Source of the DNA: Bacillus sp. B-jedd
GTDB taxonomy: Bacteria; Bacillota; Bacilli; Bacillales; Cytobacillaceae
Length of the DNA stretch: 64,000 nucleotides
NCBI RefSeq assembly: GCF_000821085.1
Contig: NZ_CCXR01000001.1
Span: 2,501,001 to 2,565,000, forward strand
Reading direction: 5' to 3'
In this document: positions 42,904 through 51,150 of the stretch, piece by piece
How positions within the stretch are numbered: the stretch's first letter is position 1
How the letters are laid out: each line of letters starts with the position of its first letter
Program-made: the position numbers and the translations under genes
The notes under the pieces: generated by a model
Databases searched by the model: none
Seen by the model: the letters and a program-made list of their open reading frames with translations, nothing else
What the model was told of the DNA's origin: nothing

Positions 42904-44406
42904 TTGGCAAAAAGCAAAGAACAAACCTCGCTGATCATGATATTTGGTGCGACCGGGGACCTTGCGAACCGCAAGCTTTATCCGTCTTTATACAGGCTCT
43001 TTAGAAAAGGTCTGCTGTCGGAGCGCTTTGCCGTCATCGGGGTTGCCAGAAGGCCGCTGACAAACGAACAATTTCAGGGAAATGTAAAAAACTCGGTTCT
43101 TGAAGCAAAAGAGACCGGAAACAATATTGAGCAATTCGCCTCCCATTTTTATTATCATTCCCATGACGTGACAGACTCTGGGTCATATGCAATTCTTAAA
43201 AAGATGGCGGAAGACCTTGACAACAGTTACGGACTTGGTGGCAACAGGATTTTCTATCTGGCGATGGCGCCTGAATTTTTCGGTCCGATCGCCCTTCACC
43301 TTAAATCTGACGGGCTGACAGATGTTTCAGGCTTTAAGCGGCTCGTCATTGAAAAGCCGTTCGGCCATGACCTTGAATCCGCGGTAGAATTGAATGAACA
43401 AATCCGTACTGCCTTCAATGAAGGGGAAGTTTATCGGATAGACCATTACCTAGGCAAACAGATGGTGCAGAATATTGAGGTTATCCGTTTTGCCAATGCC
43501 TTGTTTGAACCGCTGTGGAACAACCGCTATATTTCCAATATACAAGTGACATCCAGTGAAACGCTCGGGGTGGAAGAACGCGGACGCTACTACGAAAACA
43601 GCGGCGCGCTCAGGGATATGGTCCAGAACCACATGCTCCAAATGGTTGCGCTTCTTGCGATGGAGCCGCCCATCAAGCTGACAACAGATGAAATCCGTTC
43701 GGAAAAAATCCGGGTTTTCCGCTCCCTCAGGACAATTGAAGGTGAAGAAGTAGCAGATTACTTTGTCCGCGGCCAATACGGTGCCGGAGATATGGACGGT
43801 GTGCCGGTTCCTGCGTACAGGGACGAGCCGATGGTCGATAAAAATTCAAACACCGAAACATACGTAGCCGGGAAGCTGATGATCGACAATGCTCGCTGGG
43901 CGGGAGTTCCATTCTATATCCGTACAGGGAAAAGGCTTGGCGCGAAGTCGACGAAAATTGTCGTCCAGTTCAAAGATATCCCGATGAACCTTTATTATCA
44001 GCCGGACAAACCGCTGAACCCAAATCTACTCGTCATCCATATTCAGCCGGAAGAAGGAATCACGCTTCACCTGAACGCCAAGAAAGCAGGCCAGGGAATG
44101 GATGCGACAGAAGTAAAGTTGAGTTTTGCCAATACGAGTGTAAATGAAATGAATACTCCAGAAGCGTATGAACTGCTCCTTTATGATTGCATGCGCGGGG
44201 ATGCGACGAACTTCGCGCACTGGGATGAAGTTGCCCTTTCCTGGAGTTTCGTGGACAAGATTTCCGACTATTGGGAGAGCAACAAAGAAGAAAGTTTCCC
44301 GAATTATGCTCCAGGCTCAAGGGGTCCGGAAGCTGCCGAAAAGCTTCTTGAGAAAGATGGCTTCTTCTGGTGGCGTGTAAGGGATTTGAAAGTAGAGAAG
44401 TGTTAA
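42904..44406 (+). CDS. zwf: Glucose-6-phosphate 1-dehydrogenase
   Basis: 500 residues. Oxidises glucose-6-phosphate with NADP in the pentose phosphate pathway. NAD(P) loop MIFGATGDLANRKLYP (about 12-24), the substrate-binding RIDHYLGKQMVQNI (about 178-190) with Lys and His, and the PYR-like segment FYIRTGKRLGAKST. Start TTG 42904 follows AAAGGAG by eight bases. Unlike B. subtilis no gnd gene follows; polYA is next. The 268 bp upstream contain TTGTAT/ATACAA inverted repeats near 42854-42882 but no clear promoter. Confidence 0.96.
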   Translation: MAKSKEQTSLIMIFGATGDLANRKLYPSLYRLFRKGLLSERFAVIGVARRPLTNEQFQGNVKNSVLEAKETGNNIEQFASHFYYHSHDVTDSGSYAILKKMAEDLDNSYGLGGNRIFYLAMAPEFFGPIALHLKSDGLTDVSGFKRLVIEKPFGHDLESAVELNEQIRTAFNEGEVYRIDHYLGKQMVQNIEVIRFANALFEPLWNNRYISNIQVTSSETLGVEERGRYYENSGALRDMVQNHMLQMVALLAMEPPIKLTTDEIRSEKIRVFRSLRTIEGEEVADYFVRGQYGAGDMDGVPVPAYRDEPMVDKNSNTETYVAGKLMIDNARWAGVPFYIRTGKRLGAKSTKIVVQFKDIPMNLYYQPDKPLNPNLLVIHIQPEEGITLHLNAKKAGQGMDATEVKLSFANTSVNEMNTPEAYELLLYDCMRGDATNFAHWDEVALSWSFVDKISDYWESNKEESFPNYAPGSRGPEAAEKLLEKDGFFWWRVRDLKVEKC

Positions 44407-44469
44407 TCCGGAGGGATATCGTGAAAATTCATGATAATCCCCCCTCCGCTCCTTTATCCATGAAATAAT

Positions 44470-44503
44470 AAATGCCGTCCCAGCTGGGGCGGCATTTATT
44501 TTA
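44470..44503. terminator. zwf / polYA shared terminator
   Basis: AAATGCCG-T-CCC pairs with GGGCGGCATTT around AGCT (44470-44498), with T-rich ends between the convergent genes. Confidence 0.85.
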
Positions 44504-44507
44504 CCTT

Positions 44508-45791
44508 TTATTCTTCATCGCCGGCCCCTTTTATGGAAGGCTTGAATCCCCGCAAAAAATCCTTGTTAAAGCTTGTCTGGGTCCCTTTGTTGGCATCGGT
44601 TTTCGTTTTTGACGCGGCATTGGCAATAATGTTTTTTCCGTATTTCTCCTTTAAAACAGAGAGGGTTTTATAAAGCGGCTCCTTTTTCGCTTCCTTTTCA
44701 TAGGAAAATAAATCAAGTTGTTTGACGGCATCTTCCGTAGAGGCCAGGTCGGAACCGGTAATTCCAAGAAGCCTGACCGGATTTCCATTCCAATTGCCGA
44801 CAAGGAGCTGTTTGGCAAGCTCTGCAATTTCTTCCTTATGGCCGACCGGATTCCTTAATTTTCGCCCGCGGTTGATGTTTTTCCGGTCCTTATACCGAAT
44901 TGTGATCGCCAGCGAATTGGCGACGACATTTTTACGCTTCAGCCTCGCTGCCACCTTATCGGCAAGGCCGTCAAGCACTTTAAAAAGCTCCTGCTGATTG
45001 GAAATATCCCTTGGCAAGGTTGTCGAATTCCCGACACTTTTAAAGTCGGAAACCGAATCTGGATCAACCGGGCGGGAGTCAATCCCGTTTGCCCGGTCCT
45101 TCAGCCTTTTCCCGTTAATGCCGAGAACCATTTTAAGCTGGATTTCATTTCCCGCGGCGAGATCGCCAATCGTTTCAATTCCGATGCCTTTCAATTTATC
45201 GGCAGTTTTCCCACCGACGCCGTGCATATCGCCAACTGGACGCGGCCAAAGGATGGACGGTATATCCCGCTTTCTCAGGACGGTTATTCCCATCGGCTTT
45301 TTCATATCCGAAGCTGTTTTTGCCAGAAATTTATTCGGTGCGATTCCAATGCTGCAAGGGAGGTCCAGTTGATTAAGGATGCGGTTCTGAATGGAGCGCG
45401 CAATTTCAAGCGGACTTCCCAATTCATGGCTTTCCGTTATATCCATATACCCTTCATCTATTGATACAGGTTCAACCAATTCGGTAAATTGCGCGAGAAT
45501 CTCAAACATCGCTGTTGACGCAGTCCGGTAACGGTCAAAGTTCGGCCGCATGACAATCAATTCCGGACAAAGCTTCTTTGCCTCCCATAAAGGCATCGTG
45601 GTTTTCACGCCGCGCTTTCTCGCCTCATAGCTGCAAGTAACGATGATTCCGCGCCTTTCTTCAGGATTGCCGGCGATGGCCAGAGGTTTTCCCTTCAGGG
45701 ACGAATCGTACGCCGTTTCGACAGATGCATAAAAACTGTTCATATCTACATGCAAAATAACCCTGCCCTTTTTCGGGTACATTTCCTTCAT
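44508..45791 (-). CDS. polYA: DNA polymerase IV, PolYA (YqjH)
   Basis: 427 residues (B. subtilis 414). Y-family translesion polymerase: ILHVDMNSFYASVE (acidic motif 1), EPVSIDEGYMDIT (motif 2), helix-hairpin-helix MHGVGGKTADKLKGIGIETI, and a clamp-binding QLDLFSYE near the end, followed by a low-complexity tail with FNKDFLRGFKPS. ATG 45789-45791 lies eight bases after GGAGG; a GTG/ATG pair nearer the RBS is less well spaced. No LexA box was found upstream, unlike polYB. Confidence 0.95.
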   Translation of the reverse strand: MKEMYPKKGRVILHVDMNSFYASVETAYDSSLKGKPLAIAGNPEERRGIIVTCSYEARKRGVKTTMPLWEAKKLCPELIVMRPNFDRYRTASTAMFEILAQFTELVEPVSIDEGYMDITESHELGSPLEIARSIQNRILNQLDLPCSIGIAPNKFLAKTASDMKKPMGITVLRKRDIPSILWPRPVGDMHGVGGKTADKLKGIGIETIGDLAAGNEIQLKMVLGINGKRLKDRANGIDSRPVDPDSVSDFKSVGNSTTLPRDISNQQELFKVLDGLADKVAARLKRKNVVANSLAITIRYKDRKNINRGRKLRNPVGHKEEIAELAKQLLVGNWNGNPVRLLGITGSDLASTEDAVKQLDLFSYEKEAKKEPLYKTLSVLKEKYGKNIIANAASKTKTDANKGTQTSFNKDFLRGFKPSIKGAGDEE

Positions 45792-45864
45792 GGCCATCAC
45801 CTCCTCATTCAGTTTAGCAAACAGGAGCTTGCCGCACCAGCTATCATTTGACTCTCAAACTTGC

Positions 45865-45893
45865 TTGAATATAAAAAGGGTGCCCAGTATGAT
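45865..45893 (+). promoter_or_regulatory. Promoter of the 243-aa lipoprotein gene
   Basis: TTGAAT (45865-45870), 17-bp spacer, TATGAT (45888-45893); good sigma-A match with ideal spacing. A 110-base leader follows before the ATG. Confidence 0.6.
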
Positions 45894-46003
45894 AATAAGT
45901 GAACTAGCAGGGTGGATTATATTTCTTTGGGAGAAGGCAACAAAAGCTGGCAAATAACCGTCAAATAATTAATAACTATTAACCGAAAGGTTGGAGGTCA
46001 AAA

Positions 46004-46735
46004 ATGAAGAAACTAGTGGCCTTATTCACGGTACTCATACTTTTAACAAGCTGCAGCTCTGACAATGGCAAAAAGCAAGAATCAAAACCAGGTGATGCCG
46101 ATAAGGCAGGGCAGCAAGATCAAGAGAAACAGCCTGCCAAAGAGACAGGCCAAAAATCTGTCGGTAAGGGAGATTCCCAACCCGATAATTCTTCCGCTCC
46201 ACCACAAGCTTCCATACCTACAGACGAGTATTTTCCTGATGCTCAGCAGACCAAGACATTCAAAGGAACAGGGAATGAATTTGCAGGAGAGGTGGAAACC
46301 GTTTTTACGCGTGAGGGAAATTATCTCGCTACCGTGGTTGATAACGGCGGAACAAGAATATTAAGGGTTTATCAACTAGATAAAAAAGGAATTTCACTTG
46401 TTTACGAAGAGCCGGAGTATTATTCAGAAGATGCGCCTGAAATAGAATCATTCAAGCAAGCCTTTAAACCACAATTAATCCTCCCTAATCCAGTCAAGCT
46501 TAATCAAAAGTTTGATGGATGGATTGTAAAGAAAATAAATGAAACTGTTACTGTCCCATACGGAAAAGTAGACAAAGTGATTGTCCTTGAGCAAAAGGAG
46601 GAAGACGGCAGTTTCGCCGAAACTTATTGGGCTCCCCGCCTCGGGATAATTAAAAAAGCTTTTTACATGAAGGGTGCTTCCGAAAATGAACCAGCAGTAA
46701 CAACTGAACTTGAAAGAGTGGAACAAACTGATTAA
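46004..46735 (+). CDS. Lipoprotein of unknown function
   Basis: 243 residues. Lipobox LLTSC (Cys17), then a low-complexity Lys/Gln/Glu/Pro linker (about 20-75), then a globular beta-rich domain (about 78-240) with VFTREGNYLATVVDNGGTRI, LILPNPVKLNQKFDGWIVKK and a C-terminal ETYWAPRLGIIKKAFYM. The FxPxxG-like hydrophilic linker suggests a surface spacer. No family recognised. It stands alone between a promoter and a strong terminator. Confidence 0.75.
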   Translation: MKKLVALFTVLILLTSCSSDNGKKQESKPGDADKAGQQDQEKQPAKETGQKSVGKGDSQPDNSSAPPQASIPTDEYFPDAQQTKTFKGTGNEFAGEVETVFTREGNYLATVVDNGGTRILRVYQLDKKGISLVYEEPEYYSEDAPEIESFKQAFKPQLILPNPVKLNQKFDGWIVKKINETVTVPYGKVDKVIVLEQKEEDGSFAETYWAPRLGIIKKAFYMKGASENEPAVTTELERVEQTD

Positions 46736-46750
46736 GTTAACTTCCATTAT

Positions 46751-46780
46751 AAAAGGGAACCCGCATGGTTCCCTTTTATC
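46751..46780 (+). terminator. Terminator of the lipoprotein gene
   Basis: Perfect 11-bp stem AAAAGGGAACC (46751-46761) / GGTTCCCTTTT (46767-46777), then TATC. Confidence 0.88.
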
Positions 46781-46815
46781 GTTTATCTTTTCATCAGGAT
46801 TTGTTATCCTCGGCT

Positions 46816-46945
46816 GTTGATTTCCACTCCGGGGACATGCTTTCCGCGGGGCGGACCGCGGAGCCTCCTCGGCGTCATAGACGCCTGCGGGGTCTCCACG
46901 TGCCGCTTAATCCCACCGGAGTCAGTCCCCTCCGTTCCAATCAAC
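46816..46945. repeat. Bacillaceae interspersed palindromic repeat element
   Basis: 130-bp non-coding element bounded by GTTGATTTCCACTCC (46816-46830) and its imperfect inverse CCGTTCCAATCAAC (46932-46945). Inside are GC-rich blocks: CTTTCCGCGGGGC, GGAGCCTCCTCGGCG, GCCTGCGGGGTCTC and GGAGTCAGTCCCCTCC. Many Bacillaceae genomes carry numerous copies of an element with these blocks in this order, so I recognise the family without naming it. GC content is well above the flanks. Terminal inverted repeats suggest a non-autonomous mobile or structured-RNA element. The rest of the 362-bp gap to yqjE shows nothing else. Confidence 0.75.
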
Positions 46946-47097
46946 TTCATTGAAAATCAACATTCACTTTTAACTGAGACACCCATGCAAACAAAATTTG
47001 CACCATAGTGAATGAAAATAAGCAGTCTTGTCTATAATGTATGTTCGTTTTAAACAAAGCTTATTTTTAGGGTAGCTTTTCATTAAGTAAAATCCTC

Positions 47098-48219
47098 TTA
47101 CGAGTTTGCGACTTCCTCGACAATCGCTACAGCCATTTCAGCGAGCTTCGAGAGTTCTTCGACCGGAATCCGCTCATTCGTTGTATGGATTTCTTCATAG
47201 CCTACCGCCAGATTGACGGTCGGTATGCCAAACCCGGCAATCACATTCGCATCGCTTCCCCCGCCGCTTTGCTGAAGCTCACAGCTGCGGCCAATTTTCG
47301 CCGCGGCTTTCCTGGCCACCTCAACAACATGGTCGCCTTCACCAAATTTGAAGCCCGGATACATGACTTGCACATCGACTTCAGCCCTGCCGCCCATCTG
47401 TTCGGCAACTGTTTCAAAGGCTTCCTTCATTTTAGCCACTTGGGCTTCCATCTTTTCAGGAACGAGCGATCTCGCTTCGGCAAGAATATCCACGCGGTCA
47501 GCGACAATATTGGTCGCTTGTCCGCCGGCAAACCGGCCGATATTGGCGGTTGTCTCACTATCAATGCGGCCAAGCGGCATTTTCGCGATTGCTTTCGCAG
47601 CGATTGTAATCGCGGATACGCCCTTTTCGGGCGCGACGCCGGCATGGGCTGTCTTTCCGTAAATGACTGCATTGATGCGCGCCTGGGTCGGAGCGGCAAC
47701 AACGACATTTCCGACTTTGCCATCACTGTCGAGCGCGTAGCCGAATTTAGCTGTTATCTTAAATGGATCAAGCGCTTTGGCGCCCATCAGGCCCGATTCC
47801 TCGCCTACAGTAATAACGAACTGGATTTCTCCGTGCTGAATCGACTTCTCCTTTAAGACACGGATCATTTCGAACATCGCGGCCAAACCGGCTTTGTCAT
47901 CCGCTCCAAGAATGGTCGTTCCGTCAGAGACCACATAACCATCCTTTACGGATGGCTTGATGCCCTTACCAGGCGTAACGGTATCCATATGGCTTGTAAA
48001 ATAAATCGAGTCCACTCCATCTTTCGTTGCAGGCAGTGTGCAAATCAAGTTGCCCGCACCGTGGCCGGTGATGGAAGTGGTATCATCTTCGAAAACTTCC
48101 AGGCCTAGCCCGCTGAATTTCTCTTTCAGCACCTTGGCAATCTCGGTTTCAAATCTTGTTTCAGAATCGATTTGGACAAGCTCAAGAAATTCATTCAACA
48201 ATCTTTCGCTGTTAATCAT
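47098..48219 (-). CDS. yqjE: YqjE, M20-family peptidase (PepT-like)
   Basis: 373 residues. Metal-binding His-x-Asp in YFTSHMDTVTPG (about 75-79), the bridging Asp in TTILGADDKAGLAAM, the catalytic Glu pair in TVGEESGLMGAKAL and DSDG in YALDSDGKVG. The tripeptide-aminopeptidase-like lid domain lies at about 180-295. It would release amino acids from short peptides. GGAGGTTTGACAA precedes the ATG. It follows yqjD by 76 bp, as in B. subtilis. Confidence 0.92.
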   Translation of the reverse strand: MINSERLLNEFLELVQIDSETRFETEIAKVLKEKFSGLGLEVFEDDTTSITGHGAGNLICTLPATKDGVDSIYFTSHMDTVTPGKGIKPSVKDGYVVSDGTTILGADDKAGLAAMFEMIRVLKEKSIQHGEIQFVITVGEESGLMGAKALDPFKITAKFGYALDSDGKVGNVVVAAPTQARINAVIYGKTAHAGVAPEKGVSAITIAAKAIAKMPLGRIDSETTANIGRFAGGQATNIVADRVDILAEARSLVPEKMEAQVAKMKEAFETVAEQMGGRAEVDVQVMYPGFKFGEGDHVVEVARKAAAKIGRSCELQQSGGGSDANVIAGFGIPTVNLAVGYEEIHTTNERIPVEELSKLAEMAVAIVEEVANS

Positions 48220-48295
48220 TTGTCAAACCTCCGTTGGTATAGGTACTCGCTATTTTAGTATACCTTTCCAGTTTGCCCACTTCAACAAAGCGAAA

Positions 48296-49849
48296 TCAGA
48301 GCGGAATATTTCCATGCTTTTTCGGAGGCCGGGTTTCATGCTTGTTCCTGAGCATCTCAAGTGCCTGAAGAAGCTTGATCCGCGTTTCGCGCGGGTCAAT
48401 GACATCATCGACCATGCCTCGTGCGGCCGCCACATAAGGATTTGCGAATTTTTCCCTGTATTCTTCAATTTTTTGCTGGCGGACCTTCTCCGGATCCGGG
48501 CTGTTGGCGATTTCTTTTGCAAAAATGATGTTCGCGGCTCCCTGTGGCCCCATGACGGCGATTTCGGCATTCGGCCAGGCAAAGACAAGATCGGCCCCGA
48601 TCGATTTGCTGTTCAGAGCGACATACGCGCCGCCATAAGCCTTTCTCGTAATGACCGTCATTTTCGGAACAGTTGCCTCCGAATAGGCGAACAGGATTTT
48701 CGCTCCATGGCGGATGATCCCGCCGTGCTCCTGCTTTACGCCTGGGAAGAAGCCAGTCACATCCTCAAACGTAATGATTGGGATATTGAATGAATCACAG
48801 AATCGGATGAACCGCGCTGCTTTATCGGAAGAATCGATATCAAGCCCGCCCGCCATGAATTTCGGCTGATTGCAGACAAGACCAACCGTGTCGCCCTTCA
48901 TCCTAGCAAGCCCGACAACGATGTTCTTGGCAAAATCGCGGTGGATTTCCATGAAGCTGTCTTGATCGACAACTTGTTCAATGACTACCCGAACATCATA
49001 TGGCCTGATCGGGTCAAACGGGATGCTGTCTACCAAGTCTGGACGATAGTCATTCCCTGTATCTTCAGTTTCCACATGGGGCGGCCTTTCCCTTGAACTT
49101 TGAGGAAGATAGCTTAATAGCTTCCTGACCGATTGAAGGACCTCCTCCTCTGTTTTCCCCATAAAGTGGGCATTGCCTGAAATGGAATTATGTACTTTCG
49201 CGCCGCCAAGGTCTTCCGCTGATATTTTTTCGCCCGTCACCGTTTCGATCACTTTCGGCCCCGTAATAAACATTTGGCTTGTTCCGTCCACCATGAATAC
49301 AAAATCCGTAATCGCCGGCGAATAAACAGCTCCGCCGGCGCAAGGACCCATAATAACTGATATTTGCGGGACAACCCCGGAATAAATCGCATTACGGTAA
49401 AAAATTTGCCCGTATCCGTCTAACGAAACGACGCCTTCCTGGATCCTCGCCCCACCGGAATCATTGAGTCCAATCACAGGAGCGCCGCTGTTTGCGGCCA
49501 AGTCCATAAGATGGGCGATTTTCTTCGCATGCATTTCCCCAAGTGCGCCGCCGAAAACGGTGAAATCCTGGGAAAAAACATATACCGGGCGGCCATTTAT
49601 TTTTCCATAGCCGGTGACAACTCCGTCGCCGGGCCCTTTTTGCCGGTCCATACCAAAATCAGTGCTCCTATGCTCGATAAACGGGTTCAATTCAATAAAA
49701 GAATCCTCATCAAGAAGAAGGTTGATGCGCTCCCTGGCAGTCAGCTTTCCCTTTGCATGCTGGCGTTCTATTCTTTCATCGCCGCCGCCAAGCTCAATTT
49801 CACGACGCTTGTCGTACAATTCATTTATTTTCTCAAAAATGTCAGCCAT
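48296..49849 (-). CDS. yqjD: Acyl-CoA carboxyltransferase (propionyl/methylmalonyl-CoA, YqjD)
   Basis: 517 residues of the carboxyltransferase (MmdA/PccB) family. Both crotonase-like halves are present: GLNDSGGARIQEGV with the oxyanion region MGPCAGGAVYSPAITD, and FEDVTGFFPGVKQEHGGIIR, KAYGGAYVALNSKS. It transfers CO2 from carboxybiotin to propionyl-CoA, or the reverse as part of a decarboxylase. No biotin carboxylase or BCCP gene is in the window. The ATG overlaps the epimerase stop, so both are co-translated. Confidence 0.92.
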   Translation of the reverse strand: MADIFEKINELYDKRREIELGGGDERIERQHAKGKLTARERINLLLDEDSFIELNPFIEHRSTDFGMDRQKGPGDGVVTGYGKINGRPVYVFSQDFTVFGGALGEMHAKKIAHLMDLAANSGAPVIGLNDSGGARIQEGVVSLDGYGQIFYRNAIYSGVVPQISVIMGPCAGGAVYSPAITDFVFMVDGTSQMFITGPKVIETVTGEKISAEDLGGAKVHNSISGNAHFMGKTEEEVLQSVRKLLSYLPQSSRERPPHVETEDTGNDYRPDLVDSIPFDPIRPYDVRVVIEQVVDQDSFMEIHRDFAKNIVVGLARMKGDTVGLVCNQPKFMAGGLDIDSSDKAARFIRFCDSFNIPIITFEDVTGFFPGVKQEHGGIIRHGAKILFAYSEATVPKMTVITRKAYGGAYVALNSKSIGADLVFAWPNAEIAVMGPQGAANIIFAKEIANSPDPEKVRQQKIEEYREKFANPYVAAARGMVDDVIDPRETRIKLLQALEMLRNKHETRPPKKHGNIPL

Positions 49850-50262
49850 TACTCGTCCATCCCCTTCTTCTCACAAAGCTCGAATAATACACCACCAGTT
49901 GATTTAGGGTGCATGAAAGCCACCTGGGCGCCGCCCGCTCCCGGTTTCGGTTTATCCTGAAGCATTATGATGCCGCTCTCTTTCATTTCGTTGATCCGCT
50001 CCTGAATGGAGTTCACCCCGAAGGCGACATGGTGGATCCCTTCCCCGCGCTTTTCAATGAATTTCGAGATTGCGCTTTCAGATGATGTCGGTTCTAGCAA
50101 TTCCAGCTTTGTCCCACCGGCATCGAGGAAAGCAACGATCACTTTCTCGCTGTCGACTTTTTCTATGCCGAGAAGCGGTAGTTTAAGAATGTCTGTATAA
50201 AAGGGAAGCGCTTTCTCGAGGGATCGCACAGCAATCCCGATATGGTCCACACGTTTCATCAT
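49849..50262 (-). CDS. mce: Methylmalonyl-CoA epimerase
   Basis: 137 residues of the VOC/glyoxalase fold. Metal ligands His in MKRVDHIGIAV (residue 6), KLELLEP (Glu), GIHHVAFGV (His) and LFELCEKKG (Glu) are visible in the two beta-alpha-beta modules. Epimerises (S)- and (R)-methylmalonyl-CoA. ATG 50260-50262 is eight bases after GGGG. Together with YqjD and MutAB it completes propionyl-CoA to succinyl-CoA conversion. Confidence 0.92.
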   Translation of the reverse strand: MMKRVDHIGIAVRSLEKALPFYTDILKLPLLGIEKVDSEKVIVAFLDAGGTKLELLEPTSSESAISKFIEKRGEGIHHVAFGVNSIQERINEMKESGIIMLQDKPKPGAGGAQVAFMHPKSTGGVLFELCEKKGMDE

Positions 50263-50392
50263 TTCTTCCACCCCTTGTTTCCGATATTGAATGGCGCGTC
50301 CCCATCAGCGCTCATTCCCATCTAGTCTCCAAAAAATTCGACAATTATTGTATTCTCCCAAAAGTGTCATAAATCCTTCCTAATTTGAGTGG

Positions 50393-50421
50393 TTGTCCAC
50401 CGGGGATTTTACGGGTACAAT
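50393..50421 (+). promoter_or_regulatory. prli42 promoter
   Basis: TTGTCC (50393-50398), 17-bp spacer, TACAAT (50416-50421), 44 bp before the ATG. Good sigma-A-type match. Confidence 0.65.
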
Positions 50422-50464
50422 AATAGTATCCCATATATACTCTTGCAGGGAGGAAAATTAACTC

Positions 50465-50560
50465 ATGAATAATCGCAAGTCCAGAAAAATCATTGTTTAC
50501 CTCATGCTTTTTGCCATGCTCGCCTCGACTTTATTATTGGGACTATCATCGTTTCTATAA
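50465..50560 (+). CDS. prli42: Prli42, stressosome-associated membrane peptide
   Basis: 31 residues: MNNRKSRKIIVYLMLFAMLA then STLLLGLSSFL. A basic N-terminus followed by one transmembrane helix, the exact layout and length of Listeria and Bacillus Prli42, which anchors the RsbR stressosome at the membrane. A GGGAGG RBS lies upstream and a strong hairpin begins 13 bases after the stop, so it is a discrete single-gene unit. Too short for most gene callers. Confidence 0.8.
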   Translation: MNNRKSRKIIVYLMLFAMLASTLLLGLSSFL

Positions 50561-50572
50561 AAAATAACGCAG

Positions 50573-50608
50573 AAAAAAGGGACTGCCTGCCATGGCGGTC
50601 CCTTTTTC
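50573..50608 (+). terminator. prli42 terminator
   Basis: AAAAAGGGACTGCC pairs with GGCGGTCCCTTTTT (one G-T pair) around a short loop. Also usable on the minus strand for the downstream L,D-transpeptidase gene. Confidence 0.88.
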
Positions 50609-50616
50609 GTCGCGAG

Positions 50617-51129
50617 TTATTGTATGGCCCCGTATTCAATCCCCAATTCGGAAAACGGCCTGTTTGTTGAAGTAATTAACACCTTTGTTCCAATCGGTAT
50701 GAATGGAAACAATGATTCAATCCCTTCATTTTGAAGCCTGATACAGCCATTGGAGACATATTTGCCAATTGAGGAAGGGTCATTGGTTCCATGCAGGCCG
50801 TACATCCTGCCGTCCGTATCAAGCGCGTCAAAGCCGATCCATCTCGTGCCCAAAGGATTGTCCGGATGGGAGCCTGGAATATTACCCTTGCGGTAAAATG
50901 GATGTTCCGCCTTAACGGTTACGGTAAACAGCCCTTCAGGAGTCAGGTCATTACTTTTTCCAGTTCCCACCGAAAGGACTGTCTGGACCCGATTATCATC
51001 AATAAAAGCCATCTCATTCGTCTTCTTATTGACAATCAGAAAGGTGTCCCCGGGAAGGGGATTTGGGCCAAGCGGCCAGATTGGCGAGGCAAACAGCAAT
51101 GCCAGCAGCACATTGAGTACAGATGTCAT
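50617..51129 (-). CDS. L,D-transpeptidase (YkuD-type)
   Basis: 170 residues. N-terminal signal or anchor helix (MTSVLNVLLALLFASPIWPL), then a YkuD domain with LIVNKKTNEMAFIDDNRV, HPDNPLGTRWIGFDA, the conserved His in MYGLHGTNDPSSIGK and the catalytic Cys in YVSNGCIRLQNE. It would form 3-3 peptidoglycan cross-links or attach envelope components. ATG 51127-51129 follows AGGAG by eight bases; the GTG three codons earlier overlaps the RBS. It occupies the place where B. subtilis has yqjB. Confidence 0.9.
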   Translation of the reverse strand: MTSVLNVLLALLFASPIWPLGPNPLPGDTFLIVNKKTNEMAFIDDNRVQTVLSVGTGKSNDLTPEGLFTVTVKAEHPFYRKGNIPGSHPDNPLGTRWIGFDALDTDGRMYGLHGTNDPSSIGKYVSNGCIRLQNEGIESLFPFIPIGTKVLITSTNRPFSELGIEYGAIQ

Positions 51130-51150
51130 TCCATTCACTCCTGTTTTTCC

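Noticed and set aside
42906..44406. Missing gnd next to zwf as a pathway break
   Set aside because: Only local synteny differs from B. subtilis; gnd may lie elsewhere, so nothing can be concluded from this window.
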